Of a stretch of 64,000 nt of DNA, positions 16,922 through 26,271 are shown piece by piece. The translations under genes and the position numbers were made by a program. How positions within the stretch are numbered: the first letter of the stretch is position 1; the number at the start of each line of letters is the position of its first letter. A model generated the notes under the pieces. It was not told the origin of the DNA. It searched no databases and saw only the letters and a list, made by a program, of their open reading frames with translations. Source of the stretch: JBBEBE01 sp040882505 (GTDB lineage: Bacteria > Bacteroidota > Rhodothermia > Balneolales > Balneolaceae); contig JBBEBE010000002.1 in NCBI GenBank assembly GCA_040882505.1, positions 1-64,000 on the forward strand, read 5' to 3'.

Positions 16922-18163
16922 GTGTCTGACTACGAGGACCAAGAGAACTCAAAGATGCCCAAGCGCCGGGAACACCCACCGTCACTCGTAGAGGAGTACC
17001 GTCTGGTCCCCGTTCGGGGCGATGAGAACGGGGCAGGCGAGGAGAAAATCCTCGACCTTCCAGGACTCGCACGGGATCTTCTGGATCACAAGCGTATCCT
17101 CCTTGGCTCGGTCGCCATTTTTCTGGCATTGGCGGCTTTTCTCTATCTCTTCAGCGAGCGAATGTACTACTCGCAAACCTCACTGATACCGGAGACGCAA
17201 CAAGGATCCCAGATGGGTCGCCTGTTGCAACAATATCAGGGACTGTTGGGTGTCGAGTTGGGCTCGGGTGAAGAATCGGTCCTGAATGTCGAGCTCTATC
17301 CGAAGATTGTGGAGAGCCTGCCGTTTCAGCTGGCGGTGATTCAGAGCGAGATCACGGTGGGGAACGAGGGTCGGCGAATGACCATCTACGAGTACCTCTC
17401 GGAGGTGCGTGAGCCTTCGGGGCTCGAAAAGACAACGGACGGGATCTGGAGCCTCACCTTCGGCCTGCCGGGAACCGTGGCCAACCTCTTTCGCTCCGGT
17501 AACGGAGGACAACAGAGAGAAATCGACTTTTCTCGCTACAGTGATTTCGAGGTTCCCACGGTACTCGACCCACAGGTCAGGAGCGTCATTCGGGAGTTTG
17601 AAGAGTGGATTACGGTCATGATTGAACCCCAGACCGGGTTTCTGGTCATCGGTGTCTCCATGCCGGATGCGCGCGCCTCCGCCGACGCCGTCCAGGTGGT
17701 CCGCGAACAGCTCCAGCACTATGTGACCGAATACCGGACAGAAAAGTCACGGCTGAATGTCGAGTTCATCGAAGGGCAATACGCCGATGCCAAGAACCGG
17801 TTCGAAGCGGCACAAGATACCCTGGCCACCTTTCAGGATCGGAATGTGAATCCTTCAACGGCCCGAAGCATGGCGATCGAGCAGCGACTCAATACCAATT
17901 TTACGCTGGCGATGAACCTCTACACCACCCTGGCCAACCAGTTGGAAGAGGCGCGCATTCAGCTCCAGGAACAGACACCGGTCTTCCATCTGCACGAACC
18001 GGTCGTTGTTCCGACGCGTCCCGCCTCGCCCAATGCAAAGATCCTGCTGGCCGGAGCCCTCTTTCTCGGGTTTGTCACGGGTGTGGGTGTGCTCTACGGA
18101 CGGCGATGGACCCGACAGTTTCTGAGGGATGTGAAGCAGAGAAGCTCCTTCCAAGAGGCTTGA
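16922..18163 (+). CDS. Wzz-type polysaccharide chain-length regulator (first copy)
   Basis: The 413-residue inner-membrane protein has the Wzz arrangement. A short polar N-terminus precedes TM1 at about residues 58-78 (ILLGSVAIFLALAAFLYLF). A long periplasmic part contains an extended helical region (about residues 265-345), and TM2 lies at about 374-393, preceded by the Pro-rich VVPTRPASPNAK. No tyrosine-kinase domain is attached. The start is GTG at 16922. The next gene is an ABC exporter, and the same Wzz-then-ABC order recurs at 39252-42279; the two Wzz proteins share the late periplasmic segment (LQEQTPVF versus LQEETPIF). Inferred role: modal length of the polymer made by this locus. 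Confidence 0.85.
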   Translation: MSDYEDQENSKMPKRREHPPSLVEEYRLVPVRGDENGAGEEKILDLPGLARDLLDHKRILLGSVAIFLALAAFLYLFSERMYYSQTSLIPETQQGSQMGRLLQQYQGLLGVELGSGEESVLNVELYPKIVESLPFQLAVIQSEITVGNEGRRMTIYEYLSEVREPSGLEKTTDGIWSLTFGLPGTVANLFRSGNGGQQREIDFSRYSDFEVPTVLDPQVRSVIREFEEWITVMIEPQTGFLVIGVSMPDARASADAVQVVREQLQHYVTEYRTEKSRLNVEFIEGQYADAKNRFEAAQDTLATFQDRNVNPSTARSMAIEQRLNTNFTLAMNLYTTLANQLEEARIQLQEQTPVFHLHEPVVVPTRPASPNAKILLAGALFLGFVTGVGVLYGRRWTRQFLRDVKQRSSFQEA

Positions 18164-18281
18164 GGGGGTCTATGGAGCACTTCTCCCGGGAGGGACAAAC
18201 GACGAGTCCCGGATCGGGTAGAGAGCCGCGCCTCCCGACTCTTTTCAATATTGGAACCATCACACAGCACCGGAGAAACAA

Positions 18282-20084
18282 GTGAATCTGCTTCGGGACA
18301 TTCGAGCCTATCTGAAGGTCTATCGACGGTTTATCGGTCGTCGGCTCTACATCGTCTTTGCCCTCACCGGGGCGGCCGCCATCACCGAAGGGTTCGGAAT
18401 CACGCTCCTTTTGCCCCTCATCGATTCATCGGACGCGGGCGGGGGCGCCGCCGGGCGGGGCGGAGCGGCCACACGGGTTCTGTATGAACTCCTGGAAGTC
18501 ATCGGAATCGGCACCTCGTTGGTCGGCATTTTGCTCTTTATCGGGGTCGTTTTTCTCGGGAAAGGGGCGCTCAAGTTTGCCGAAGGAGCCTACGGGAGCT
18601 ACCTGCGAGCCACCCTCCTGAGAGAGGTCAAGGCGACCATGTTCAACACCTATCGGGAGATGAGCTACGCCCACTATGCGGCCAACAATACCGGACATTT
18701 TGTCAATGTGATCAACGGGCAGATCTACAATTTTGTGCGCACCTTCGAAACCTTCAACCGGTTTCTGTCCACCATCATTGTCACCTGCTCCTACCTGGCC
18801 ATCGCGTTCCTGCTCGCCTGGCGATTTGCGCTTATGGCCGTGGCGGCCGGGCTGCTCCTTATTCTTCTTTTTCGCGTGTTGAACCGCTACGTGCAGGAGC
18901 TCTCCCGGAAAACCTCCGAGGAGCTCAGTACGCTGAACAAGTTTCTGGTGCAGACACTCCAATCCTTCAAATACCTGGTCTCCACCCACCAGATGGATCA
19001 TTTGAAGGGCGGGGTCATGAAGAGCATTCGAAAACTGGAAGGGTACTACTTCCGGCAGGGAGTGGCCTCGGCCTTCACGCAGGCAATTCGAGAGCCGGTC
19101 TCGGTTCTCTTTCTGCTCCTGGTCATCATTCTGCAAGTGACCGTGTTCGAAGCGCCAATCGCCCCGATCTTTGTTGCGCTGCTGCTTTTCCACCGGGCGA
19201 TGCAGTACATGATCGGTATACAGGAGGATTGGCAGAGAACAATGGACCGGATCGGGTCGCTCGAGATGGTGGTTCGTGAGCTCGATGTGGTCGGTGAGAC
19301 CCGCGAGAAGGATGGAACCGTGTCCATTGGACCTCTCCAGAAGGGAATCGAGTTCGAAAACGTTTGCTTCCGCTACCCGGAAAGTCGGGAAGAGGCTCTC
19401 AAGGAGATCTCGCTCACCATCCCGGCCAACAAAACAACGGCGGTCGTGGGAGAATCGGGGTCGGGAAAATCGACGATGATCGATCTGGTGACCCTGCTTC
19501 TGAAACCCCGAAGCGGTACCATCCGGATCGACGGCATCGCCTCGGACCGGATTCAGGCGGCCTCCTGGCGCTCCCAGATCGGGTACGTCTCCCAGGAGAC
19601 GGTGGTCTTCGACGAAACGATCGCCAACAATATCTGCCTCTGGGAGGGCGAATACCGGGAAGACGAGGAGCTCAAAGAGCGTATCCACCGGGCGGCCGAG
19701 GCGGCCAGTGCACAAGCGTTTATCGAGGAGCTTTCCGACGGATTCGAGACGGTGGTGGGAGATCGGGGGGTTCGCCTCTCGGGCGGGCAGCGTCAGCGCC
19801 TGTTCATTGCCCGTGAACTCTTCAAGAATCCGAACCTTCTGATTCTGGACGAGGCGACCAGCGCCCTGGACTCCGAGTCGGAGCTCTCGATCCAGAAGAG
19901 CATTGACGCCCTGCACGGCTCGGTCACTGTGCTCACCATTGCCCATCGGCTGTCGACCATTCGGGATGCCGACAACATTCTGGTGCTCGACCACGGACAA
20001 CTCGTCGAGCAGGGGAGTTACGAAGCGCTCACCCAAACGGAGGGGAGTCACTTCCGCCGAATGGTTCAACTCCAAACGCTCTGA
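18282..20084 (+). CDS. ABC transporter, fused membrane and ATPase domains (MsbA/PglK type, first copy)
   Basis: The 600-residue half-transporter has about six transmembrane helices in residues 20-320 and a nucleotide-binding domain after residue 350. Walker A is VVGESGSGKSTMIDL near residue 387, the signature is LSGGQRQRLFIAREL, Walker B is LLILDEATSALD, and the H-loop is IAHRLSTIRDA. This class flips lipid-linked sugars or lipids across the inner membrane; in a locus with no recognised Wzx it is the likely flippase. The start is GTG at 18282 with CGGAGA upstream. It follows the Wzz gene by 118 bp, and a glycosyltransferase gene begins four bases after its stop, so they form one operon. Confidence 0.88.
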   Translation: MNLLRDIRAYLKVYRRFIGRRLYIVFALTGAAAITEGFGITLLLPLIDSSDAGGGAAGRGGAATRVLYELLEVIGIGTSLVGILLFIGVVFLGKGALKFAEGAYGSYLRATLLREVKATMFNTYREMSYAHYAANNTGHFVNVINGQIYNFVRTFETFNRFLSTIIVTCSYLAIAFLLAWRFALMAVAAGLLLILLFRVLNRYVQELSRKTSEELSTLNKFLVQTLQSFKYLVSTHQMDHLKGGVMKSIRKLEGYYFRQGVASAFTQAIREPVSVLFLLLVIILQVTVFEAPIAPIFVALLLFHRAMQYMIGIQEDWQRTMDRIGSLEMVVRELDVVGETREKDGTVSIGPLQKGIEFENVCFRYPESREEALKEISLTIPANKTTAVVGESGSGKSTMIDLVTLLLKPRSGTIRIDGIASDRIQAASWRSQIGYVSQETVVFDETIANNICLWEGEYREDEELKERIHRAAEAASAQAFIEELSDGFETVVGDRGVRLSGGQRQRLFIARELFKNPNLLILDEATSALDSESELSIQKSIDALHGSVTVLTIAHRLSTIRDADNILVLDHGQLVEQGSYEALTQTEGSHFRRMVQLQTL

Positions 20085-20087
20085 GCC

Positions 20088-21182
20088 ATGAAGATCCTCA
20101 TCCCCTACGACATTGACACGACCGGGAACCGAAACCCCTACCTGTTTCTGCTTCTTCGGGCCTTGAGCGCCCACAAGGATGTCGAGCGGGTGGATCACGG
20201 CTTCGGGTTCCTGCACGAGCCCACAGGCCATTGGGACATCATTCACCTGCACTGGCCCGAGCAGCTTGTCCGCCCGTTTCTGGAGACCTACTGGTCGGAT
20301 GCAACCGTTACCGACACCCACATCAAAAAGGTGACCGATGCGCTGAGCCGCCATAAAGCCTCCGGGAGCAAGATCTTGATGACCATCCACAACGAGGCGC
20401 CACACAAAGACCCCTCCGGAGGAGGGAAGAGACTCTACGAAGAGGTCTGGCGACAAGCGGACGGGTTTCATCACTTGGGGGAGGCCTCCCGGGCGCAACT
20501 GACCTCCACACTTCCCGATCGCCCTTCGGTCGTGATCCCGCACGGGGATTACCGCTGGTTTCCCGACGAGCAGAGCCGCGAGGAGGCTCGAAAGGCGCTC
20601 GATATGTCTCCGGAAACCACACTGATCCTGGCATTTGGCGCCATTCGAAACCAGGCGGAGCTCAATCTGGGTCTGAAGGCGCATCGTCAGGCGAAACAGC
20701 CAGGCAGTCTCTACCTGATGGCCGGATCGGTTCCGTACCCCTACAGGGTGAAGCGACAACATTGGAATACCCGCCGCCTTCTCTTTCGCGAGCAGTGGGC
20801 CGGTCGCGCCCGAACCGTGGAGCGATCCATTCGGGCCGGGGAGGTGCAGAGCTTTCTGAACGCGGCCGATCTTCTGTTTCTCCCGCGAATCGACGCGCTC
20901 AACTCGGGCAATGTCCCGCTCGGGTTCACCTTCGGCAGGGTGGTCGTGGGCCCGAATATCGGCGTCATCGGAGAGATGTTGCGCGAAACCGGGAACCCGA
21001 CCTTTGATCCCCGCCAGCCGGAATCCGCCGCCGGGGCGATCCGCGAGGGGCTCCGGTTGGCAAGGAACGGACACGGGGAGACGAACCGGGCCTGGAGCCG
21101 CGAGCATCTGAACTGGGAGGTCATTGCGGACCGCACCGTACACGCCTTTCACGCACTTCATCGCGACGAAAGGATGTTCTGA
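20088..21182 (+). CDS. glycosyltransferase, GT-B/GT4-like
   Basis: The 364-residue product has a GT-B style layout. The N-terminal acceptor half includes DIIHLHWPEQLVRPF and ILMTIHNEAPH, a pattern seen in GT4 enzymes that start with a HxHWP-type motif. The C-terminal donor half includes VVIPHGDY, LILAFGAIRNQAEL and RAGEVQSFLNAADLLFLPR. The usual E-x7-E motif of GT4 enzymes is weak; the end of the donor site reads NVPLGFTFGRVVVGP. The ATG at 20088 lies three bases after the ABC gene stop. The donor and linkage are unknown. Confidence 0.72.
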   Translation: MKILIPYDIDTTGNRNPYLFLLLRALSAHKDVERVDHGFGFLHEPTGHWDIIHLHWPEQLVRPFLETYWSDATVTDTHIKKVTDALSRHKASGSKILMTIHNEAPHKDPSGGGKRLYEEVWRQADGFHHLGEASRAQLTSTLPDRPSVVIPHGDYRWFPDEQSREEARKALDMSPETTLILAFGAIRNQAELNLGLKAHRQAKQPGSLYLMAGSVPYPYRVKRQHWNTRRLLFREQWAGRARTVERSIRAGEVQSFLNAADLLFLPRIDALNSGNVPLGFTFGRVVVGPNIGVIGEMLRETGNPTFDPRQPESAAGAIREGLRLARNGHGETNRAWSREHLNWEVIADRTVHAFHALHRDERMF

Positions 21183-21222
21183 TCGATAACGCAGCCGTCC
21201 CCAAAAACCAAATGCCCCTCGC

Positions 21223-22761
21223 TTATCGAAGGAGGATCAACTTCCGGACACGGGAGTGATCGCCGGATGTCAATCGAACCAGATAGAGTCCGGATGCGAG
21301 GCGGGAGAGATCCCGAACCATCTGGTGGCTTCCGGCCGGGAGCTCCTCCTCGTCGACCAGAAGGGCCACTCGTCGCCCCGTCACCGTAAAGAGCTCCAAA
21401 CGAATTCGGGAACTCTCTTCAAGGGCAACATCGAAGGTCACCTCCCCGCGAGCCGGATTGGGGTAGGGGGCATAGAGGGCAACGGGCCATTCGCGTTCCA
21501 TCTCGGGCATCGGCACGCCCGCCATCTGCGCATAGCGGGAGAGCGCCTCCAAAAAATAGTAGTCTCCGTAGATGATCCCCCGTTCGGGGTCTCCCCGCCA
21601 TCGGGTACTTCGGACCAGCAGGGCGTTCTGCCTTGGATCCCGAGAGAGGTGATCCGGGCCTCCCAGAGCGAGTAGAATCCGCTCGGCCCCCTCGAGCCAG
21701 CGCGCCTCTCCCGTGTGACCGTAGAGCTCCAACAGAGCCGAGGCGGCGATGGCCGCTGCCGACGCATCCCTTGTCACATGAGGAATATCGGGGTCTTCGA
21801 AATCGTAGAAGGGAACGCCCTCCGGGGGGAGATGGTCCAAAAACCATCCGGCCATTTCGCAGGCACTCTGCAGATCGGCCGCTCGCCCCCCGTAGCGAAA
21901 GAGGGTTGCAAACCCGTAAATCCCCCACGCCTGTCCGCGCGCCCAAGTCGATTCGGGCCCGTAGCCCTGAATGGTCCCCTTCCATTGTGCCTGCCCCGAT
22001 TCGGAGAAGTCCACGATGTGAACATGGCTGCCATCCTCGCGAAGATGGTGTTGCCGGGTGGTCTCCCCGTGAACCAATGCGATCTCCCGGTAGGTGTCAA
22101 AGACAGGGCTCCAGCTCCCGGCTTCAAGCAAGAGCTCCAGGTTCATCATGTTGTCGATGATGACCGGGTAGGTCCGAAACCAGTCCCAGGATCGAATGGC
22201 TCCGATCTGTTTATTGTACCGACTGGCCAAGGTGCCGGCCGCCTGGCGAACAATTCGCCGGTACGCCCGGTCTCCGGTCAGCGCCCACCCCCGCCCAAAC
22301 GAAGAGAGAATGCGAAAGCCGTGATCGTGATCCCCGTTGCGGGTCGCCTCGGGTTCCAGGAGGTCGGTCCACTCGCGGGCCCGTTTGAGCCATACAGACT
22401 CCCCGGTCGCCTCGTAGAGCATCCAGAGCATACCGGGGAAGAACCCGCTGGTCCACTCCGAGACTCCGGAGCGCTCGTAGATCCCACTCACCGGATCTGC
22501 GTGGGTAGGATGGATGGCCGATCCAGAGGGCGACTCGGCCAGAATCCGCTCCGCTTTGGCCGCGGCAAGCGGGATCACCTCGTCATAAAGGTTCAGCACC
22601 TCCGCGTCGGGGTCGATCTCCCGCTCCGGGACATACTGGGCCTGAAGCGGGGTTGGCAGAGCGCAGTAACCAAAAAGAACGACCAAGAACAGAGCAGACA
22701 GAGCTCCTGCCCGTTCGGGATGCCCACGACCCGCGACCCATCGCCACTCAGGATCCATCAT
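21223..22761 (-). CDS. GH88-type unsaturated glucuronyl hydrolase with type IX sorting domain
   Basis: The 512-residue protein has a signal peptide (ALFLVVLFGYCALPTPLQAQ) and an alpha-barrel of the GH88/GH105 kind. Motifs include GVSEWTSGFFPGMLWMLYEA, the acidic NGDHDHGF with Asp146, and PVIIDNMMNLELLL with Asp203; their spacing fits the two catalytic Asp residues of unsaturated glucuronyl hydrolases. STWARGQAWGIYGFATL is another family landmark. Residues about 428-512 form a type IX C-terminal sorting domain (LYAPYPNPARGEVTFDV through VRKLILLR), so it is probably displayed on or released from the surface. It overlaps the upstream lyase gene by 14 bp. Together they would cut uronic-acid polymers and remove the unsaturated end residue. 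Confidence 0.85.
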   Translation of the reverse strand: MMDPEWRWVAGRGHPERAGALSALFLVVLFGYCALPTPLQAQYVPEREIDPDAEVLNLYDEVIPLAAAKAERILAESPSGSAIHPTHADPVSGIYERSGVSEWTSGFFPGMLWMLYEATGESVWLKRAREWTDLLEPEATRNGDHDHGFRILSSFGRGWALTGDRAYRRIVRQAAGTLASRYNKQIGAIRSWDWFRTYPVIIDNMMNLELLLEAGSWSPVFDTYREIALVHGETTRQHHLREDGSHVHIVDFSESGQAQWKGTIQGYGPESTWARGQAWGIYGFATLFRYGGRAADLQSACEMAGWFLDHLPPEGVPFYDFEDPDIPHVTRDASAAAIAASALLELYGHTGEARWLEGAERILLALGGPDHLSRDPRQNALLVRSTRWRGDPERGIIYGDYYFLEALSRYAQMAGVPMPEMEREWPVALYAPYPNPARGEVTFDVALEESSRIRLELFTVTGRRVALLVDEEELPAGSHQMVRDLSRLASGLYLVRLTSGDHSRVRKLILLR

Positions 22762-24157
22762 CGACGCTCAGGGGTGGGTGGGTGAGAAGGGTTGGGTTGG
22801 TCCGGCAGTCGGGGTTTTCCAAAATATCCCGAACCAGGTTCTCGTATCCGAAGCGTTGAAGCCGTAGAGCTGCCGGCCGATAGACCTCGATCAACCGGCA
22901 TCGGTCAAAGTCTTCAAGCTGCTGAAAGCCGGCCTCTTCCCAGTCGCTCTCCCCGGAAGCGAACGGGAAGAACCAATCCAGGGCGCCCAAAACCGATGCC
23001 CCGCGAATGGACGAGGAGGAGAGCGACGATCGAGCCTGTATCGTGGAGAGTTCGGGCACTTTTTGGACATTGGCGCGGATTTCGATGAGAGTGAGCCACG
23101 CCCGCAAATTGAAGAAGGTGTAGTCCATCGATCGCCAGCGGGTCGCCTCGGTGGGCTGCTGTCCGTCCGGTGTGATTTGGAAGTCGATCCGGTCTTCGAT
23201 CGGCATCAGGTAGTTGCCCGATTCCAGCAGATGTTCCTGCTCGGTAAACAGAGCGTAGACGGCCTTCTGGGCGTCGATCCAGGTTCCAACATTTGAATGG
23301 ACAAATGCATCCCGACTGTAATTCTTGACCACCCACTGCTGAAACTCCCAGACCCACTCCTGGAGTTGGATGTGATCTTCCGTCGTCCAGGAAGCGCTTT
23401 TTTGGGCAATTGACACCGCCTCCAGGATCTGGATAAAATCACTCGCTTCGATGATCCCCTGCGGGCCGCCACTGTTTACCCCCGGCCAGAACTGGGCGTG
23501 CCGAAAGTGGGGGCGCATCCGGGTCGGATCGTCCAGAAACCAGATGCGAACCAGGCGGGCCATTCGCTCGGCGTACGCTTCGTTTCGGGTCATGTACCAG
23601 GCGAGGGCCAGCGTGTGGGTCACCCGGGCCAATGACCCCAACTCTCCCCGATCGTAGTTGTAGATTTCCGGATTGGTTTGCGAATCCCGAACCGTATAGA
23701 TCTCCGGGTTGTCGGGATCGGGCCAGACATAGCGGGCCATGCTCACATAGTCGTGACTCGAACCGGTCGGTGAGTGAGCTTGACGGGTTTGATACGTGAC
23801 CGAATAGGTGCGATCGGAGGCGAGAATCGTATCGGCGACGAACACCAAATGCTCGTTCAGCTCGGGGTACATCCCTTCACCACGGTCCATGAGCTCGCGT
23901 ACACGGTCCAGATTTTCGAACGAGGTCAGATACGGCCCCGTGTTGGCCCCCGTCATGGTGGGCATGGAATCCCGGTTCAGGCAGCCACCCCAAAGCAGAC
24001 TCAGGAGAATCCAACACGCCAGACCGCCAACGCGTCGGGCCGGATTGCAGGAGGGAAAGGGTGCTCGCCCGGCCACCTGTGACCCCTCATACCGCCGGTT
24101 GATTCGGATGGGGGAAGGAGAGGGTCCGGAATGTCGGGAAGATTCAGGCATGGGCAC
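22748..24157 (-). CDS. alginate-lyase-family polysaccharide lyase, predicted lipoprotein
   Basis: The 469-residue protein has a basic N-terminus and a hydrophobic stretch ending LLSLLWGGC, a loose lipobox, so it may be a lipoprotein. The catalytic part matches the alginate-lyase superfamily (alpha/alpha toroid): SPTGSSHDYVSMARYVWPDP, LARVTHTLALAWYMTRNEAY, FWPGVNSGGPQGIIEASDF and HSNVGTWIDAQKAVYALF, the last corresponding to the conserved N-H-G-x-W region with changes. The substrate is some uronate-containing polymer and need not be alginate. It is the upstream gene of a two-gene operon with the GH88 enzyme. The start at 24157 gives a long leader; a later start is possible. Confidence 0.75.
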   Translation of the reverse strand: MPMPESSRHSGPSPSPIRINRRYEGSQVAGRAPFPSCNPARRVGGLACWILLSLLWGGCLNRDSMPTMTGANTGPYLTSFENLDRVRELMDRGEGMYPELNEHLVFVADTILASDRTYSVTYQTRQAHSPTGSSHDYVSMARYVWPDPDNPEIYTVRDSQTNPEIYNYDRGELGSLARVTHTLALAWYMTRNEAYAERMARLVRIWFLDDPTRMRPHFRHAQFWPGVNSGGPQGIIEASDFIQILEAVSIAQKSASWTTEDHIQLQEWVWEFQQWVVKNYSRDAFVHSNVGTWIDAQKAVYALFTEQEHLLESGNYLMPIEDRIDFQITPDGQQPTEATRWRSMDYTFFNLRAWLTLIEIRANVQKVPELSTIQARSSLSSSSIRGASVLGALDWFFPFASGESDWEEAGFQQLEDFDRCRLIEVYRPAALRLQRFGYENLVRDILENPDCRTNPTLLTHPPLSVDDGS

Positions 24158-24318
24158 GGTGTTCGAATAGAACCAGTAAGGGGCGGGCCGAACCGAACCA
24201 CTTCTCCATCCTGCAACAGGATCACTTGCAAAGACGTACCCCCGACCAAAAATGATAGCGAATTGTGATATATTAGTCGAGCGAAAACACCGGGAGATCC
24301 GATGCCAGGAAGTCAGAC

Positions 24319-26271
24319 ATGATCACCATTCTCATTCCCACAACGCGCCGATCCCGCCTGTTGAGGCGTACACTCGACTCTCTTGCCACTTGCCGGGCCT
24401 CGAACGGGATCCGGGAGCTGGTCGTCGTCGAGAACGGTCCTCGGGGAGACTCCGAAGAGATTGTACGATCCGTGGAACAACCGTTTCCGGTGCGGTTTCT
24501 GCATCTGGAGCGGGCCAACAAGAGCCATGCACTGAACCATGTGATCGAGTCGCTGCCTTCCGACGAGTGGGTTCTCTTTCTGGATGACGATGTGCGCCTG
24601 CATGAGCAGACACTCCAGGCCTATGCACGAGCGCTGAAGACCGGAAGGGAATCGCCAGAGCCTCGACAGCTCTATTTTGGCGGCCCGGTGGGGGTGGATC
24701 GCGAGAGCGACCCACCCGAATGGATGGAGCCGCTCTTGCCACTCTCCGCCCGGGGTGCAGACTTGAAAAACAGTCGCCCGGCTCTCGGCTATCTGGGCTG
24801 CAATTGGATGGTACAAGCGGGCGCCATTCAACAGAGGGGAGGGTTCAACGAGTCGCTGGGCCCGGGGGCCCCCGGAGGTGCGAGCGGTCAGGAGAGCGAG
24901 ATGATGCACCGTTTGGAAGAGGCGGGCTACGCACCTGTCGATGTGTCCGGGGCGTGGGTTTGGCACTACGTTCCGGCCGATCGAACCAGTGAGGAGTGGC
25001 TCAACCGCCGGTTTGAAAACTACGGAGCGTCACTGGCGCGTTCCGAACGTGGCCTGAACCCGGGTCGTGCCCGGCGGGAGCTTCTCAAGTATACCGTTCG
25101 ATACAGCGTCTATGCACTGCTCCGCAATCGACTGGAACGAAAGCGCAGTGAGTTGGAGATGCGCACCCGGCGCGCGTATCTCCGGGAGAAACGTGAGCAG
25201 GACACCCGCCCCGTCCTGGCCTTTCTCTACTACAGCTACTACCCGATCCGGGGCGGAGCCTCGCTGCACGGAGCCCAATTGGCCCGGGGGCTGCACAAAC
25301 GGGAATACCGCCTGGTCAAGTTGAACGGAGAGCCCGATCCCTGGAGCGAGCGCTGGCCGGCGACGCCCTGGCACGCCGCCAAACTCCTCCTTAAAGCCGA
25401 ACGGGTCTACGCCCGCGCAGACTATTTCCTGAACAGCCGGAATCTCTTGACGGCACTGGCTCTGCTGTTTGGAAAGCGGGTGGTCCTGGAGCTCAACAGC
25501 CCTTCCGACGAACTCCGCCTGAAAGGAGCGGGTGAGCGCCGAATTCGCTGGACCGACCGCATTGCGGGGGTTCTGCTTCGCCGCGCCTGTCGCATCGTAG
25601 TGGTAAGCGAGGCCGTGGAGCGCTACGCCCGGGAAGCCCTCGGGATCGACAAGACACAGATTGTCGCCAACGGCGGAGAGCTCGTGCCTCCTCCCTCAGA
25701 ACATCGGGAAGATCCGGACACCAACGAACTTCGGGAGACACTGGATCCCTTCATACAAACCTACCCCGTTCTCGCCCTCTGGACCGGAACCCCCACCGGA
25801 CTGCAATCGATCGACTGGGCTCGGGAGATGGCCCGGCGCTGTCCGGAGGTGGGCATCGTGATGGCCGTCAACGAGGAGCCCGGCACCGAAGAGGTCCTGG
25901 CAAGCGAAGAGAATGTCTGTATCTTGCGCAACCGGTCCCGGAAAGAGATTGAGTGGCTCATCGCCCGCGCATCGATCGGGCTCGCCTTTTACGAGCCGAT
26001 GCCCTGGTCCCGATGGGGGTTTTATTTGAGCCCGCTCAAGATCCCCGAGTTTCTCAACAGCGGGCTCCACGTGATCACCAATGCGCCCGGCAGTCCGGCG
26101 CAGCGCGTTTGTCCCGGCTTTCACGAGGTCACCTGCCCCGAAGAGGCGGCTGGTGTGATCCGAACACTCATGAGCGACCCCGAAAGTCTCGAGAAGACAC
26201 CCAACTGGCCGCCGGTCCGGACCTGGGACGAGGTGGCCGACGAAACCGATCAGATCCTGAAGACGTGTTAG
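24319..26271 (+). CDS. two-domain glycosyltransferase: GT2 fused to a GT4-like domain
   Basis: The 650-residue protein is a fusion. Residues 1-280 are a GT-A family 2 enzyme: ITILIPTTRRSRLLRRTLDS, VVVENGPRGDSEEI, the DxD motif as VLFLDDDVRLHE, an acceptor segment with GGFNESLGPGAPGG, and a QESEMMHRLEEAGY ED-type site. Residues about 300-650 resemble a GT-B enzyme: FLYYSYYPIRGGASLHGAQL (start of a GT4 acceptor domain), CRIVVVSEAVERYA, LALWTGTPTGLQSID, and a donor-site region around FYEPMPWSRWGFYLSPLKIP. It likely adds two successive sugars. It overlaps the next gene by seven bases. Confidence 0.8.
   Translation: MITILIPTTRRSRLLRRTLDSLATCRASNGIRELVVVENGPRGDSEEIVRSVEQPFPVRFLHLERANKSHALNHVIESLPSDEWVLFLDDDVRLHEQTLQAYARALKTGRESPEPRQLYFGGPVGVDRESDPPEWMEPLLPLSARGADLKNSRPALGYLGCNWMVQAGAIQQRGGFNESLGPGAPGGASGQESEMMHRLEEAGYAPVDVSGAWVWHYVPADRTSEEWLNRRFENYGASLARSERGLNPGRARRELLKYTVRYSVYALLRNRLERKRSELEMRTRRAYLREKREQDTRPVLAFLYYSYYPIRGGASLHGAQLARGLHKREYRLVKLNGEPDPWSERWPATPWHAAKLLLKAERVYARADYFLNSRNLLTALALLFGKRVVLELNSPSDELRLKGAGERRIRWTDRIAGVLLRRACRIVVVSEAVERYAREALGIDKTQIVANGGELVPPPSEHREDPDTNELRETLDPFIQTYPVLALWTGTPTGLQSIDWAREMARRCPEVGIVMAVNEEPGTEEVLASEENVCILRNRSRKEIEWLIARASIGLAFYEPMPWSRWGFYLSPLKIPEFLNSGLHVITNAPGSPAQRVCPGFHEVTCPEEAAGVIRTLMSDPESLEKTPNWPPVRTWDEVADETDQILKTC

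Noticed and set aside
18426..21161. A 911-codon open frame on the reverse strand opposite the ABC exporter and glycosyltransferase genes
   Set aside because: It lies antisense to clearly conserved genes and has no domain of its own; such long antisense frames arise from the codon bias of GC-rich genes.
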